Assembly: GCA_050252075.1 (NCBI GenBank)
Contig: JBFWLP010000097.1
Location: 1 to 12,676 of the forward strand
Direction: 5' to 3'
DNA from: JAAYGT01 sp050252075
GTDB taxonomy: Bacteria > Pseudomonadota > Gammaproteobacteria > Burkholderiales > Burkholderiaceae_B
Length of the DNA: 12,676 bases
The notes beneath the pieces were generated by a model. It made no database searches and was not told where the DNA came from. It saw nothing but the letters and a program-made list of their open reading frames with translations. How positions within the stretch are numbered: position 1 is the stretch's first letter; each line of letters begins with the position of its first letter. The translations under genes were made by a program, and so were the position numbers. Shown here in pieces: positions 1 through 7,060 of this stretch.

Positions 1-1
1 G

Positions 2-586
2 TTTCCGCCGGGCGACCGACTGCGCGAAGTGGATCTGGCCACCGAACTTTCACTAAGCCGCACACCCATACGCCAGGCCCTGGCCAAACTGGAAGCCAAC
101 GGCCTGATCGTGAATGATCCGATACGCGGCCTGATGGTGACCGAACTGGATTTCAGCGCGATCAACGAACTCTATTACATTCGCGAAGTACTGGAGGGCA
201 CGGCGGCGCGTCTGGCCGCCCAGCACGCGTCCGACGTTGAGCTGTCCATACTGGCCGACCTGTGCGAACAATACAAAGCCGCTTCCCATGACGAAAGCCT
301 GCTGGAAGAACGCAACCGGCAGTTCCACGACATGCTGTGCCAGTGCGCACACAACCGCTATTTGCTGGGTACGGTGGCCGGCCTGTACGACTCATTGTCC
401 CTGCTGGGAGGCAGCGTACTGACCGAACGGGAGCGAGCCGACGAAACCTTCAAGGAACACGAGGCAATTACCGAAGCCATTTGCCGCCGCGACCCCGATG
501 CCGCCGAGCAGGCTATTCGCGACCATATACGTCGTTCGCAAAAAGCCCGCCTGAAGCGCTTGTTCGTGCAGCGGGCCAAATCGTAG
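2..586 (+). CDS. GntR-family (FadR/FCD subfamily) transcriptional regulator, 5' truncated
   Basis: This is a DNA-binding repressor or activator of the FCD subfamily of GntR proteins, which usually sense carboxylates. The frame is open from base 2, and the residues before the first possible internal start (GTG at 29) already fit the family pattern (PGDRLREVDLA), so the true start lies left of the window. The winged helix-turn-helix is shown by LSLSRTPIRQALAKLEANGL. The C-terminal all-helical FCD ligand domain follows: YYIREVLEGTAARLAA, then FHDML, EHEAITEAI and RDHI, which supply the three histidines usually involved in metal or ligand binding. About 194 residues are visible against a usual 220-250. 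It converges on the FAD dehydrogenase gene with a 3-nt gap. It is the obvious candidate to bind the paired palindromes at 2167-2184 and 2268-2285. The family call is firm. The effector is unknown. Confidence 0.93.
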   Translation, partial: FPPGDRLREVDLATELSLSRTPIRQALAKLEANGLIVNDPIRGLMVTELDFSAINELYYIREVLEGTAARLAAQHASDVELSILADLCEQYKAASHDESLLEERNRQFHDMLCQCAHNRYLLGTVAGLYDSLSLLGGSVLTERERADETFKEHEAITEAICRRDPDAAEQAIRDHIRRSQKARLKRLFVQRAKS

Positions 587-589
587 CGC

Positions 590-2089
590 TTACGCCGCCT
601 TGCGTTTCTGCAAGTAGGCCGAGGCACTTTCACCGGCCAGCTTGCCAAACACCGACCCCGACATCAGGCCCGTACCGCCCGGGTAGTTTTCATAAAACAG
701 CCCCCCGACCAGTTCTCCGGCCGCGTAAAGCCCGGGAATGGACTGATCCGTCATGTCCTGAACCTCGCCGGCTGTATTGATTTGCAGGCCGCCGAACGTA
801 AATGTAATGCCGGTGGTGGTGACAAACGCTACATACGGGGGCTCATCGATCGGCAATGCCCAGTTTGATTTGAGTGGCGTAATACCTTGTGTGCACTTGC
901 CGTCGAGCACGGCGGGATTGAAGGCCTGATCGCCGCACGCCGCGTTGTACTGGGTGACCGTTTTTTCCAGGGCGTCGGGATTCAGGCCTAGTTCTTCGGC
1001 CAACCCGCGCAAGGTAGACGACGTGACCTGGGTGACTTCCTTGATCCGGTATTCATCGCGCAGTTGATCCACCGTTTTCTGGTCAAAAATCTGGATGGCG
1101 GTACGCTTGGGCTGCTTCATGATTTCGCGCCCATACTTGGCGTAAGTAAGGTTGCGGTAGTCGGCCCCTTCGTCCACAAAGCGTTCGCCGTTCAGGTTGA
1201 CCATGATGCCCAGCGGGTAGGAGTGTTTCTGGAAATTATCCAGCACCCAGCGATCGCCATACGGCGGTGCGGAAATATCCCACTCGCACGCGTGACAACT
1301 GGACCAGTTGCCATGAGGCCGGGCACCGGCCGCCATTGCCATGAGTATGCCTTCGCCCATATTGTGCCGGGTACCCCGAACCCGGCACAAATCCCATCCC
1401 GGGCCCAGATAGCGCGCGCGCATTTCAGGATTCGACTCGAACCCGCCGCACGCCAGAATAACGGCACCGGCCCGGATTTCTGAATACCCTTGCCGGCTGC
1501 GCACCTTCACACCATGAACGACCCGGTCGGGATCTTGCAGCAGGCCGATTGCCGCTGTCTCGTATCGAATCTCGACACCCAGCTTGGCCGCACGCGCCAG
1601 CTCGGACTCCACCAGCCCGGCTCCGCCTCCCACGGCTTCGATATTGACCCCGCCGTAGAAATGGTGCTTGCCATCGACCAGAAAGGACTGACGCCCGTAC
1701 ATGGGCAAAAACCGGATGCCGTGACTACGCAACCAGGCCATGGTGGGCCGCGAGCGATCAATGAGAACCCATGCCAGAGCCTCATCGCTCTGGCCATCGG
1801 TAACGTCCATAAGCTGATTGAAGAAAAACTGCCGGTCATGGGCAGGCAGCACAATGCGCTCACGCTCGTCGGGGGTGAGATCCACCAGAATATCTTTTGC
1901 AACATCGTCCAGCCCGTCATGGGCGAAGCGGAAACCACCCGCCGTGAAGTAGGAGTTGCCGCCCTTTTCGCTCTCGGGAGCGCGCTCAAGCACCAGCGTA
2001 CGCTGGCCATGCTCACGCGCCGAGATCGCCGCGCACAATGCGGCGTTGCCGGCACCTACAACGATTACATCGAAATATTCTGCGGTCAT
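590..2089 (-). CDS. FAD-dependent dehydrogenase, TcuA/fumarate reductase flavoprotein family
   Basis: This is a flavoprotein of the FAD_binding_2 family (fumarate reductase, urocanate reductase, tricarballylate dehydrogenase), expected to oxidise or reduce a C-C bond next to a carboxylate in the cytoplasm. The 499-residue protein opens with FDVIVVGAGNAALCAA (dinucleotide-binding GxGxxA, residues about 7-20), followed by an acidic residue ending strand 2 (LVLERAP) and GGNS. It ends with the family's FAD-closing stretch (LYAAGELVGGLFYENYPGG, then TGLMSGSVFGKLAGESA). GGNS and the NYPGG tail resemble TcuA. I chose the ATG at 2089 because an AAGGGAGT ribosome site lies 6 nt before it. A longer frame to 2137 has no such support and would add 16 non-family residues. 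It is transcribed divergently from the C45 hydrolase operon under a promoter overlapped by an operator. No TcuB-like electron-transfer partner is visible in the window. The substrate is not determined; tricarballylate is only the nearest named family member. Confidence 0.9.
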   Translation of the reverse strand: MTAEYFDVIVVGAGNAALCAAISAREHGQRTLVLERAPESEKGGNSYFTAGGFRFAHDGLDDVAKDILVDLTPDERERIVLPAHDRQFFFNQLMDVTDGQSDEALAWVLIDRSRPTMAWLRSHGIRFLPMYGRQSFLVDGKHHFYGGVNIEAVGGGAGLVESELARAAKLGVEIRYETAAIGLLQDPDRVVHGVKVRSRQGYSEIRAGAVILACGGFESNPEMRARYLGPGWDLCRVRGTRHNMGEGILMAMAAGARPHGNWSSCHACEWDISAPPYGDRWVLDNFQKHSYPLGIMVNLNGERFVDEGADYRNLTYAKYGREIMKQPKRTAIQIFDQKTVDQLRDEYRIKEVTQVTSSTLRGLAEELGLNPDALEKTVTQYNAACGDQAFNPAVLDGKCTQGITPLKSNWALPIDEPPYVAFVTTTGITFTFGGLQINTAGEVQDMTDQSIPGLYAAGELVGGLFYENYPGGTGLMSGSVFGKLAGESASAYLQKRKAA

Positions 2090-2095
2090 CGTTTT

Positions 2096-2103
2096 ACTCC
2101 CTT
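2096..2103 (-). promoter_or_regulatory. Ribosome binding site deciding the FAD dehydrogenase start
   Basis: On the minus strand AAGGGAGT stands 6 nt upstream of the ATG at 2089-2087. It is the only good Shine-Dalgarno match near the possible starts, so the protein should begin MTAEYFD rather than 16 residues earlier. Confidence 0.75.
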
Positions 2104-2166
2104 CAAATGCGGTGGTGCCTGGTGATCGCATGCGCACCCCAAGTGTGGAACTCTAATGTATTTTTA

Positions 2167-2184
2167 TGTATTCTACGGAATACA
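2167..2184. promoter_or_regulatory. Operator A: 18-bp palindrome TGTATTC-TACG-GAATACA
   Basis: Perfect 7-bp arms flank a 4-bp centre. The site is repeated almost exactly at 2268-2285, and an extra half-site TGTATTT lies at 2157-2163, one helical turn (10 bp) to the left of the first arm. It covers the -10 of the predicted minus-strand promoter, which suits repression of the dehydrogenase. GntR/FadR-type regulators commonly bind short palindromes with GT...AC at conserved positions, so the adjacent regulator at 2-586 is the likely ligand. The pattern is seen directly; the assignment of the protein is inference. Confidence 0.65.
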
Positions 2185-2199
2185 GATTTACTTGGTCAA
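2170..2199 (-). promoter_or_regulatory. Sigma70-like promoter for the FAD dehydrogenase gene
   Basis: Reading the minus strand, TTGACC (plus positions 2194-2199, five of six matches to TTGACA) and TAGAAT (2170-2175, five of six matches to TATAAT) are separated by 18 nt. This predicts a transcript start near 2163 and a leader of about 75 nt. The -10 box lies wholly inside the palindrome at 2167-2184, so a protein bound there would block RNA polymerase. This is a sequence match only. Confidence 0.55.
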
Positions 2200-2232
2200 C
2201 TCCAAGCCCTGTTACAAAAGCCCTCACAATGC

Positions 2233-2267
2233 TTGGTAGAAACCCCTATTTACCCTGTTTCTACCAA
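2233..2267. repeat. 11-bp perfect inverted repeat (hairpin or second operator)
   Basis: TTGGTAGAAAC at 2233-2243 is exactly complementary to GTTTCTACCAA at 2257-2267, with a 13-nt AT-containing loop between. It touches operator B on its right. It is not followed by a T run, so it is not a typical intrinsic terminator. It could be a binding site for another regulator, or an RNA hairpin if a plus-strand transcript starts to its left. Confidence 0.6.
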
Positions 2268-2285
2268 TGTATTTCAATGAATACA
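2268..2285. promoter_or_regulatory. Operator B: 18-bp near-palindrome TGTATTT-CAAT-GAATACA
   Basis: This site matches operator A at 13 of its 14 arm positions and has the same 4-bp spacing. A further A/T pair flanks it, giving ATGTATT...AATACAT. It sits 27 bp before the start codon of the C45 hydrolase, where it could cover the plus-strand promoter. A weak candidate is TTTACC at 2249-2254 with TTCAAT at 2273-2278 (18-nt gap), whose -10 would lie inside the palindrome just as for operator A. That promoter call is tentative. Confidence 0.62.
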
Positions 2286-2312
2286 TAGAAATCCTTAATC
2301 CGGAGTGCACCC

Positions 2313-3431
2313 ATGGCAACGCCTGTTGAACCTTTCCCATGCATTGAAATTTCCGGCCCTCCCCGTGAGCGCGGCCGATCCTACGGGTCGCAAGCCAAGG
2401 AACGCATTCACCGGTCCATCGCACATTACAAGGCGCAAGCCGGCCGGGCGTCTTTTTCCGACGACGACATTGCGGCGATCGTCCATCGTTATGTGCCCAT
2501 CGTCGAAAAGTTTTCCCAGGATTTCGTGCAGGAAATGCACGGCATCGCCGAAGGCGCCGACGCAAAATTTGAAGACATTTTTTTGCTGAACGCCCGCACT
2601 GAAGTCATGAAAATGGCGGCACGCAAGGATTTGCGCAAACGACTTGAAGAGTCGGCGCCGCCCGACGGCTGTACGTCACTGACCATCATGCCCGAAGCCT
2701 CGGCCGACAAGCGGCTGATCCAGGCACAGAACTGGGACTGGAAAGTCGAGTGCGCGGAATCCTGCATCATTTTGCGTATCCGGCACGAGAACGGCCCCAC
2801 CATTCTTACCTTCACCGAGGCAGGCATGCTGGCCCGAAACGGCTTCAACAGCGCCGGTATTTCAGTCGTCGCCAATGGTCTGGAGTCCGACCGCGACTAT
2901 TGCCAGATCGGCATACCCCTGGCTCTGATTCGCCGCAAGCTGCTCCAGTGCGACAACATCGCCCTGGCCATGCATGCCGTGTACACCACGCCGAAATCGG
3001 CATCCAACAACATGATTGTGAGCCACATCGACGGGGTATCCATTGACTTCGAATGTGCTCCGAATGAGACCTTCATGCTGGAACCCGAGAACGGCATGAT
3101 CGTGCACAGCAACCACTGGCTCAGTCCCATTGCCCTGTCCAAACTCAAAGACACCGGCGTTCTGGTATCGCCCTGCTCGCTGTACCGGCACACCCGGGTA
3201 CGGTCGCTGCTTGCGCCCAAAGTGGGTTCCATTACCACCGACGACGTGAAAAACGCCCTGCTGGATACCTTTGCCAGCCCATGGTCGGTATGCCGTCCAC
3301 CCCGACAAGACGTTGGCAGAGACACGCGCAGTGCCACCGTATCCACCGTCGTCATGAAACCCGAACTGGGCGTTATGGAAGTTGCCGCCATGCCGGCGCT
3401 GGATCCCACCTTCACCACCTACACGCTGTAA
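2313..3431 (+). CDS. C45-family autoproteolytic acyltransferase/hydrolase (Ntn hydrolase)
   Basis: This belongs to the acyl-CoA:6-aminopenicillanate acyltransferase (peptidase C45) family of N-terminal-nucleophile hydrolases. These cleave themselves before a cysteine and then hydrolyse or transfer an acyl group at an amide bond. The 372-residue protein shows the family's N-terminal RGRSYG (20-25), LLNARTE (91-97), the Gly-Cys self-cleavage site DGCTSL with Cys120 as predicted nucleophile, and QNWDW (139-143). A conserved NHWL is near residue 270. No signal peptide is evident, so it should be cytoplasmic. The ATG at 2313 is preceded by GGAG with a 7-nt gap. It is the first gene of an operon: the Bug protein follows after 34 nt, then two NodB-fold hydrolases. 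Penicillin substrates are unlikely. Bacterial homologues next to transporters are better read as amidases of unknown specificity. Confidence 0.9.
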   Translation: MATPVEPFPCIEISGPPRERGRSYGSQAKERIHRSIAHYKAQAGRASFSDDDIAAIVHRYVPIVEKFSQDFVQEMHGIAEGADAKFEDIFLLNARTEVMKMAARKDLRKRLEESAPPDGCTSLTIMPEASADKRLIQAQNWDWKVECAESCIILRIRHENGPTILTFTEAGMLARNGFNSAGISVVANGLESDRDYCQIGIPLALIRRKLLQCDNIALAMHAVYTTPKSASNNMIVSHIDGVSIDFECAPNETFMLEPENGMIVHSNHWLSPIALSKLKDTGVLVSPCSLYRHTRVRSLLAPKVGSITTDDVKNALLDTFASPWSVCRPPRQDVGRDTRSATVSTVVMKPELGVMEVAAMPALDPTFTTYTL

Positions 3432-3465
3432 CGGCATTACTGCCCCACTCGCCAAGGAGAAACAC

Positions 3466-4491
3466 ATGTCTGCTCTACTCAAGGCTTCTGCAGTTCCCCG
3501 CACACGAACCGGTGCACGCCTTCGCGTCTTTTTCGCGTCTGTCGTGGCGGCGGGCATGGGGTTTGTCGCCACGTCGGCCCAGGCTCAATCGGCCTATCCC
3601 AATGCACCGGTGAAACTTGTGGTGCCGTTTGCTCCGGGCGGCGGCACTGATTTCCAGGCCCGCGCCATCGCCAAAGCCATGGAACCCATTCTGAAACAAA
3701 CCGTCGTGGTCGAGAACCGGCCCGGCGCCGGCGGCAACATTGCCGCCCGTTATGTCGCCGACGCCAAACCCGACGGCTACACCATTTTGGTGGGCTCCAC
3801 GGGCACCCACGGCACCAACGAATTTCTGTATCCCAATCTACCCTATGACCCGGAAAAAGATTTTGAACCGGTATCGCTGATTTCCACCTTTGACAACGTT
3901 GTTGTCGTACCGGCAACCTCCAGCATCAAAACGCTGAAAGAACTCATCGACAAAGCCAAAGCCGAGCCCGGCAAACTGAATTACGGCATTACCACCGTCG
4001 GCAGCTCGTCGCACCTTGCCGTTGAACATTTCCGTCGCGAAGCCGGCCTGAACATGCAAGGGATTCCCTACAACGGCGCCAGTCTGGCCACCACAGATCT
4101 TCTGGGCGGCCGACTCGATGTCATGCTCGACCTGGTCAGTACCCAGCTGGGCAGCCTGCAAGGTGGCAAGGTTCGCCCGCTGGCAACGACAGGCAACGAA
4201 CGTTCACCGGTATTGCCCGATGTACCTACCGTTGCCGAGTCGGGCTACCCGGGGTTCAGCGCCATCGGCTGGATCGGCCTGTTTGCGCCGGCCGGCACAC
4301 CGGAGAATGCGCTGAACACCCTGCACGATGCCCTGGCCAAAGCCTATGAATCGACCGAGCTGCGCAAATCCTTTGAGTCACGCGGTATTGCGCCGGCCAC
4401 ACTCACGCCCAAAGAATATGCGAAATTCCTGGAAGATGAGCGCAAAAAATGGTCGACGCTCATCAAAGAAGCCAATATCAAAATCAACTGA
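3466..4491 (+). CDS. TctC/Bug-family periplasmic substrate-binding protein (orphan)
   Basis: This is a periplasmic solute receptor of the tripartite tricarboxylate transporter type (Bug family), which captures small organic acids or their amides. The 341-residue protein has a basic, longer-than-usual signal peptide of about 40 residues (RTRTGARLR, hydrophobic core, then ATSAQA before QSAYP). The two ligand-loop signatures follow: PFAPGGGTD (54-62) and NRPGAGGNIAA (84-94), then KPDGYT. The ATG at 3466 has AAGGAGA 5 nt upstream; the open frame extends to 3382 but overlaps the previous gene. No tctA or tctB adjoins it, and the transporter at 10579-12519 has its own receptor gene. It therefore either borrows a transporter or serves as a sensor, as known for several Bordetella Bug proteins. 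Its position between hydrolase genes suggests it binds their substrate. Confidence 0.94.
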   Translation: MSALLKASAVPRTRTGARLRVFFASVVAAGMGFVATSAQAQSAYPNAPVKLVVPFAPGGGTDFQARAIAKAMEPILKQTVVVENRPGAGGNIAARYVADAKPDGYTILVGSTGTHGTNEFLYPNLPYDPEKDFEPVSLISTFDNVVVVPATSSIKTLKELIDKAKAEPGKLNYGITTVGSSSHLAVEHFRREAGLNMQGIPYNGASLATTDLLGGRLDVMLDLVSTQLGSLQGGKVRPLATTGNERSPVLPDVPTVAESGYPGFSAIGWIGLFAPAGTPENALNTLHDALAKAYESTELRKSFESRGIAPATLTPKEYAKFLEDERKKWSTLIKEANIKIN

Positions 4492-4506
4492 TCAAGGGTG
4501 CCAAGC

Positions 4507-5337
4507 ATGTCCCAGCAGTCAATTTTTCCAGACGGAACGCGGTGCGTGATTTTATTGGGTATTGATTTTGACGGTACCAGCCATGAGGTGGGGCGCGGTA
4601 TTCCACCCATCGGGCAACATAGCTGGGGGCGCTACTCTGCCCGGGCCGGCGTTCCGCGACACCTGGACATGCTCGACCGCATGCAGGTCCCTGCCACTTT
4701 CTTCGTACCCGGCTACGATGGCGAACAGCACCCTGACCTGGTCGCGGAAATCGCCACTCGCGGCCATGAGGTAGCCGCCCATGGCTACCTGCACGAAGCA
4801 TGGGATCTGCAACCCGAAGAAGAAGAAACGCTGCTGCGCAAAACCGACCAGATTTTGCGCCAGGTAACCGGCCAGCCCGTCATGGGCTGGCGGTCACCGT
4901 CGGGACGAAAAAGCAACCGCACCCTGGGTGTGCTGAAATCCATGGGCTACATCTACGATTCCAGCGACAAAGACTACGATATGCCCTACCGGCTGCGCTA
5001 CGGCAAAGGCGACGGTGACAGCATTATCGAACTGCCGAACAATACCTACAGCCTGGATGATTTTCCGTTCTTCAAGTTCAGTTTCACCCCCCCATCTTTG
5101 GTGCTTGAACAATGGAAACAAGAATTCGACGTTATCTACAAGAACGAAGGCTTTTTTGTGCTGTCGGTGCATCCGCGTTCCGGATGGGGGTCGGGCACGC
5201 CGTCGCGCACCCGGCTGATGGCGGACATCATCACGTACATCAAAGGCCACGACGGCGTCCAGTTCATGCGTGCCAAGGATTACGCCCAATGGTGTGTCAA
5301 CCACAGCAACCGACTTGAAGAGGTAACCATTTTATGA
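4507..5337 (+). CDS. Polysaccharide deacetylase-fold (NodB/PuuE-like) hydrolase, catalytic motifs intact
   Basis: This is a metal-dependent hydrolase of the NodB homology family, which cleaves C-N amide bonds in N-acetyl sugars, allantoin or cyclic imides depending on the branch. In the 276-residue protein, motif 1 is GIDFDGTS (Asp20 and Asp22), motif 2 is AAHGYLHE with the metal histidines His92 and His96, motif 3 is RSPSG (129-133), and the C-terminal motif is LSVHPR with His222. There is no signal peptide, so it is probably cytoplasmic and acts on a small molecule rather than on cell wall, closer to the PuuE/cyclic-imidase branch than to peptidoglycan deacetylases. The ATG at 4507 is preferred because AAGGG lies 8 nt before it; a GTG at 4498 would overlap that site. 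It follows the Bug gene by 15 nt and overlaps its paralogue by ATGA. Confidence 0.9.
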   Translation: MSQQSIFPDGTRCVILLGIDFDGTSHEVGRGIPPIGQHSWGRYSARAGVPRHLDMLDRMQVPATFFVPGYDGEQHPDLVAEIATRGHEVAAHGYLHEAWDLQPEEEETLLRKTDQILRQVTGQPVMGWRSPSGRKSNRTLGVLKSMGYIYDSSDKDYDMPYRLRYGKGDGDSIIELPNNTYSLDDFPFFKFSFTPPSLVLEQWKQEFDVIYKNEGFFVLSVHPRSGWGSGTPSRTRLMADIITYIKGHDGVQFMRAKDYAQWCVNHSNRLEEVTIL

Positions 5338-6215
5338 GCCGCTACACCTGGCCCGACGGGCAGCACTGCGTTGCCTTCTTTTCCGTGCATTTCGATGCCG
5401 AGTCGTTTGATCTGAAAACCGCCGGCAACAACAGCTTGTTCGGCCGCTACTCCTATGGCCGCTATGGCACACGCGCCGGCTTTCCCCGCCTGATCGAGCT
5501 TCTGGATCGTCTGGCGATCAAAGCCACGTTCTTTGTACCCGCGGCCGATGCTCGCCGGCATCCCGACCTGATCCGCACCCTGATCGCCCATGGCCACGAG
5601 CTGGCGGCCCGCGGCGTCGACCTGGAAGACCTGGATGCCCTGGGTGACAAAGAGCCGGCCGTATTGAAGGATTCGCGAAACATTCTCGCCGACATCGCCG
5701 GCAAGGCGCCTGTGGGCTTTCGCGCGCCCCGCGGCGCAGTGTCACCGCGCACACTCAATTATCTGGCCGAACTGGGCTTTCTTTACGACTCGTCGTTCCA
5801 GGACGGCGACTACCCCTACCTGATCGACACGACGGCCGGCCGGCCCATCGTGGAAATTCCCACCAATGCGGCACTGGAAGACGCACCCGCCTATTCGGCC
5901 CGGCACACCCATGACCGTGTCATCCAGATCTGGCGAGATGAATTCGAGGCCAACTACCAGGAAGGGGTGCTGGTGCCCATCATTGCCCACTTGCGAGGGG
6001 ATATCGGCTCCACCCGGGCGGCGCGCATTGCCGCACTGGAGAAACTGCTGCAAGACATGCGGCAAAGCAACGGTCTTGCCTTCATGACGGGGCAGGCACT
6101 GGCGGAACATACCGAAACGCTGGGGCTGGCGGCCGAACCGGATCCGCTTGTCGCCCACCTGGCAACCTTGAAGGTCACCCCCTATCGGGGAGATTTGTCA
6201 GTCAAGCCCATTTAG
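5334..6215 (+). CDS. NodB-fold paralogue lacking the motif 2 metal histidines
   Basis: This is a tandem paralogue of the preceding hydrolase, 293 residues, starting within its stop codon (ATGA), so translation is probably coupled. Shared landmarks are WPDG, GRYSYGRYGTRAGFPR, ATFFVP, HPDL, YDSS and PIIAHLRG (His219). Motif 1 reads VHFDAES: Asp21 is kept, while the Asp two residues before it is His. Motif 2 reads GHELAARGVDLED, so the positions equal to His92 and His96 of the partner are Arg93 and Leu97. Motif 3 RAPRG (130-134) is intact. The frame is unbroken and codon use resembles its neighbours, so this is not decay in progress. It may be a structural or regulatory partner of the first enzyme, or use a different metal site. 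The ORF ends in a stop codon overlapping that of the convergent lyase. Confidence 0.87.
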   Translation: MSRYTWPDGQHCVAFFSVHFDAESFDLKTAGNNSLFGRYSYGRYGTRAGFPRLIELLDRLAIKATFFVPAADARRHPDLIRTLIAHGHELAARGVDLEDLDALGDKEPAVLKDSRNILADIAGKAPVGFRAPRGAVSPRTLNYLAELGFLYDSSFQDGDYPYLIDTTAGRPIVEIPTNAALEDAPAYSARHTHDRVIQIWRDEFEANYQEGVLVPIIAHLRGDIGSTRAARIAALEKLLQDMRQSNGLAFMTGQALAEHTETLGLAAEPDPLVAHLATLKVTPYRGDLSVKPI

Positions 6216-7060
6216 CGCTGCGCCACTGCCAGCCAGGCCCGGGCCCGCTCTATTAGTGGGCGATCAATCATTTTGCCGTTCAGTTTTACCGCCCCCAACC
6301 CCAGGGCAAGCGCCTGTTCGCCGGCATCGACCACGGCCCGTGCCCACGCCAGCTCGTCGTTCGACGGACCGAAACCGCGATTGGCATGCTGAACCTGCAC
6401 GGGATGAATACACACCGTGCCCGTAAAGCCCATGGCGCGAGCAAGGCCTACCAATTCGGTGAACAACGTTTCGTTGTCAATTTCGGTCACGCTGCCCGGC
6501 AACCCCCAGCAGGCCAACCCGAAGGCCGCCGCGCAATTGGCAACGGCATGAGCCGCCCAGCTCATTGACTGCGGCGTCGGATTCACGCAAAGCATAGCCG
6601 CGTAATCTTCAGCCCCAAACCCCAACGCACCGACCGCTGGATGCGCCGTGGCTATGGATTCAAGATGCAACACACCCAACGGGGTTTCCACCAGAGGAAT
6701 TAGGGGCAAGCTCGCCGGCGAATGGCCCAGCGTTTGCAGGCGATGCGCAACCTGTTGAACCTGCTCGGCGGATTCGACCTTGGGCAACAGAACACCGGCC
6801 ACGCCTTGGTGCGGCAAGGCCTGAAGATCGGCGCTCAACAAGGGCTCGGCTGAATTCACCCGCACCAGCACGGGAAGGCTGCCGGCCAGCAAGGCAACGG
6901 CCTGGGGCAGCGCCTGGCGGGCCTGTTCCTTGCGATCGAACGCGATCGCGTCTTCCAGATCCAGAATCAGTGCGTCGGCACCGCGCTGCGCCGCTTTGGC
7001 AAACAAATGCGAAGATAACGCCGGAATGAACAGCAACGAACGCAAGGCTTTCAGGTGCAT
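6212..7060 (-). CDS. HpcH/HpaI aldolase / CitE-like CoA-ester lyase
   Basis: This is a TIM-barrel Mg-dependent lyase of the CitE/malyl-CoA lyase group, expected to cleave or form a 3-hydroxyacyl-CoA bond. The 282-residue protein has RSLLFIPA (7-14), LDLEDA (33-38), RVN with the CoA/substrate Arg67 (67-69), PKVE (93-96), ETPLG with the Mg-ligand Glu125, GFGAEDYA with Asp152, and IHPVQ (219-222). These features and the length suit the family. AAGGAG sits 7 nt before the ATG at 7060. The start codon overlaps the stop of a CaiB/BaiF CoA-transferase remnant, the relic of a two-gene operon of acid activation and then cleavage. The promoter that served the operon is gone, and the nearest upstream gene is now lysR. 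Its stop codon overlaps that of the convergent NodB paralogue by 4 nt. The reading frame is intact, but present function is uncertain. Confidence 0.88.
   Translation of the reverse strand: MHLKALRSLLFIPALSSHLFAKAAQRGADALILDLEDAIAFDRKEQARQALPQAVALLAGSLPVLVRVNSAEPLLSADLQALPHQGVAGVLLPKVESAEQVQQVAHRLQTLGHSPASLPLIPLVETPLGVLHLESIATAHPAVGALGFGAEDYAAMLCVNPTPQSMSWAAHAVANCAAAFGLACWGLPGSVTEIDNETLFTELVGLARAMGFTGTVCIHPVQVQHANRGFGPSNDELAWARAVVDAGEQALALGLGAVKLNGKMIDRPLIERARAWLAVAQR

Noticed and set aside
2862..3572. 236-codon minus-strand open frame opposite the C45 hydrolase
   Set aside because: It is antisense shadow of a well-supported gene and also crosses the start of the Bug gene.
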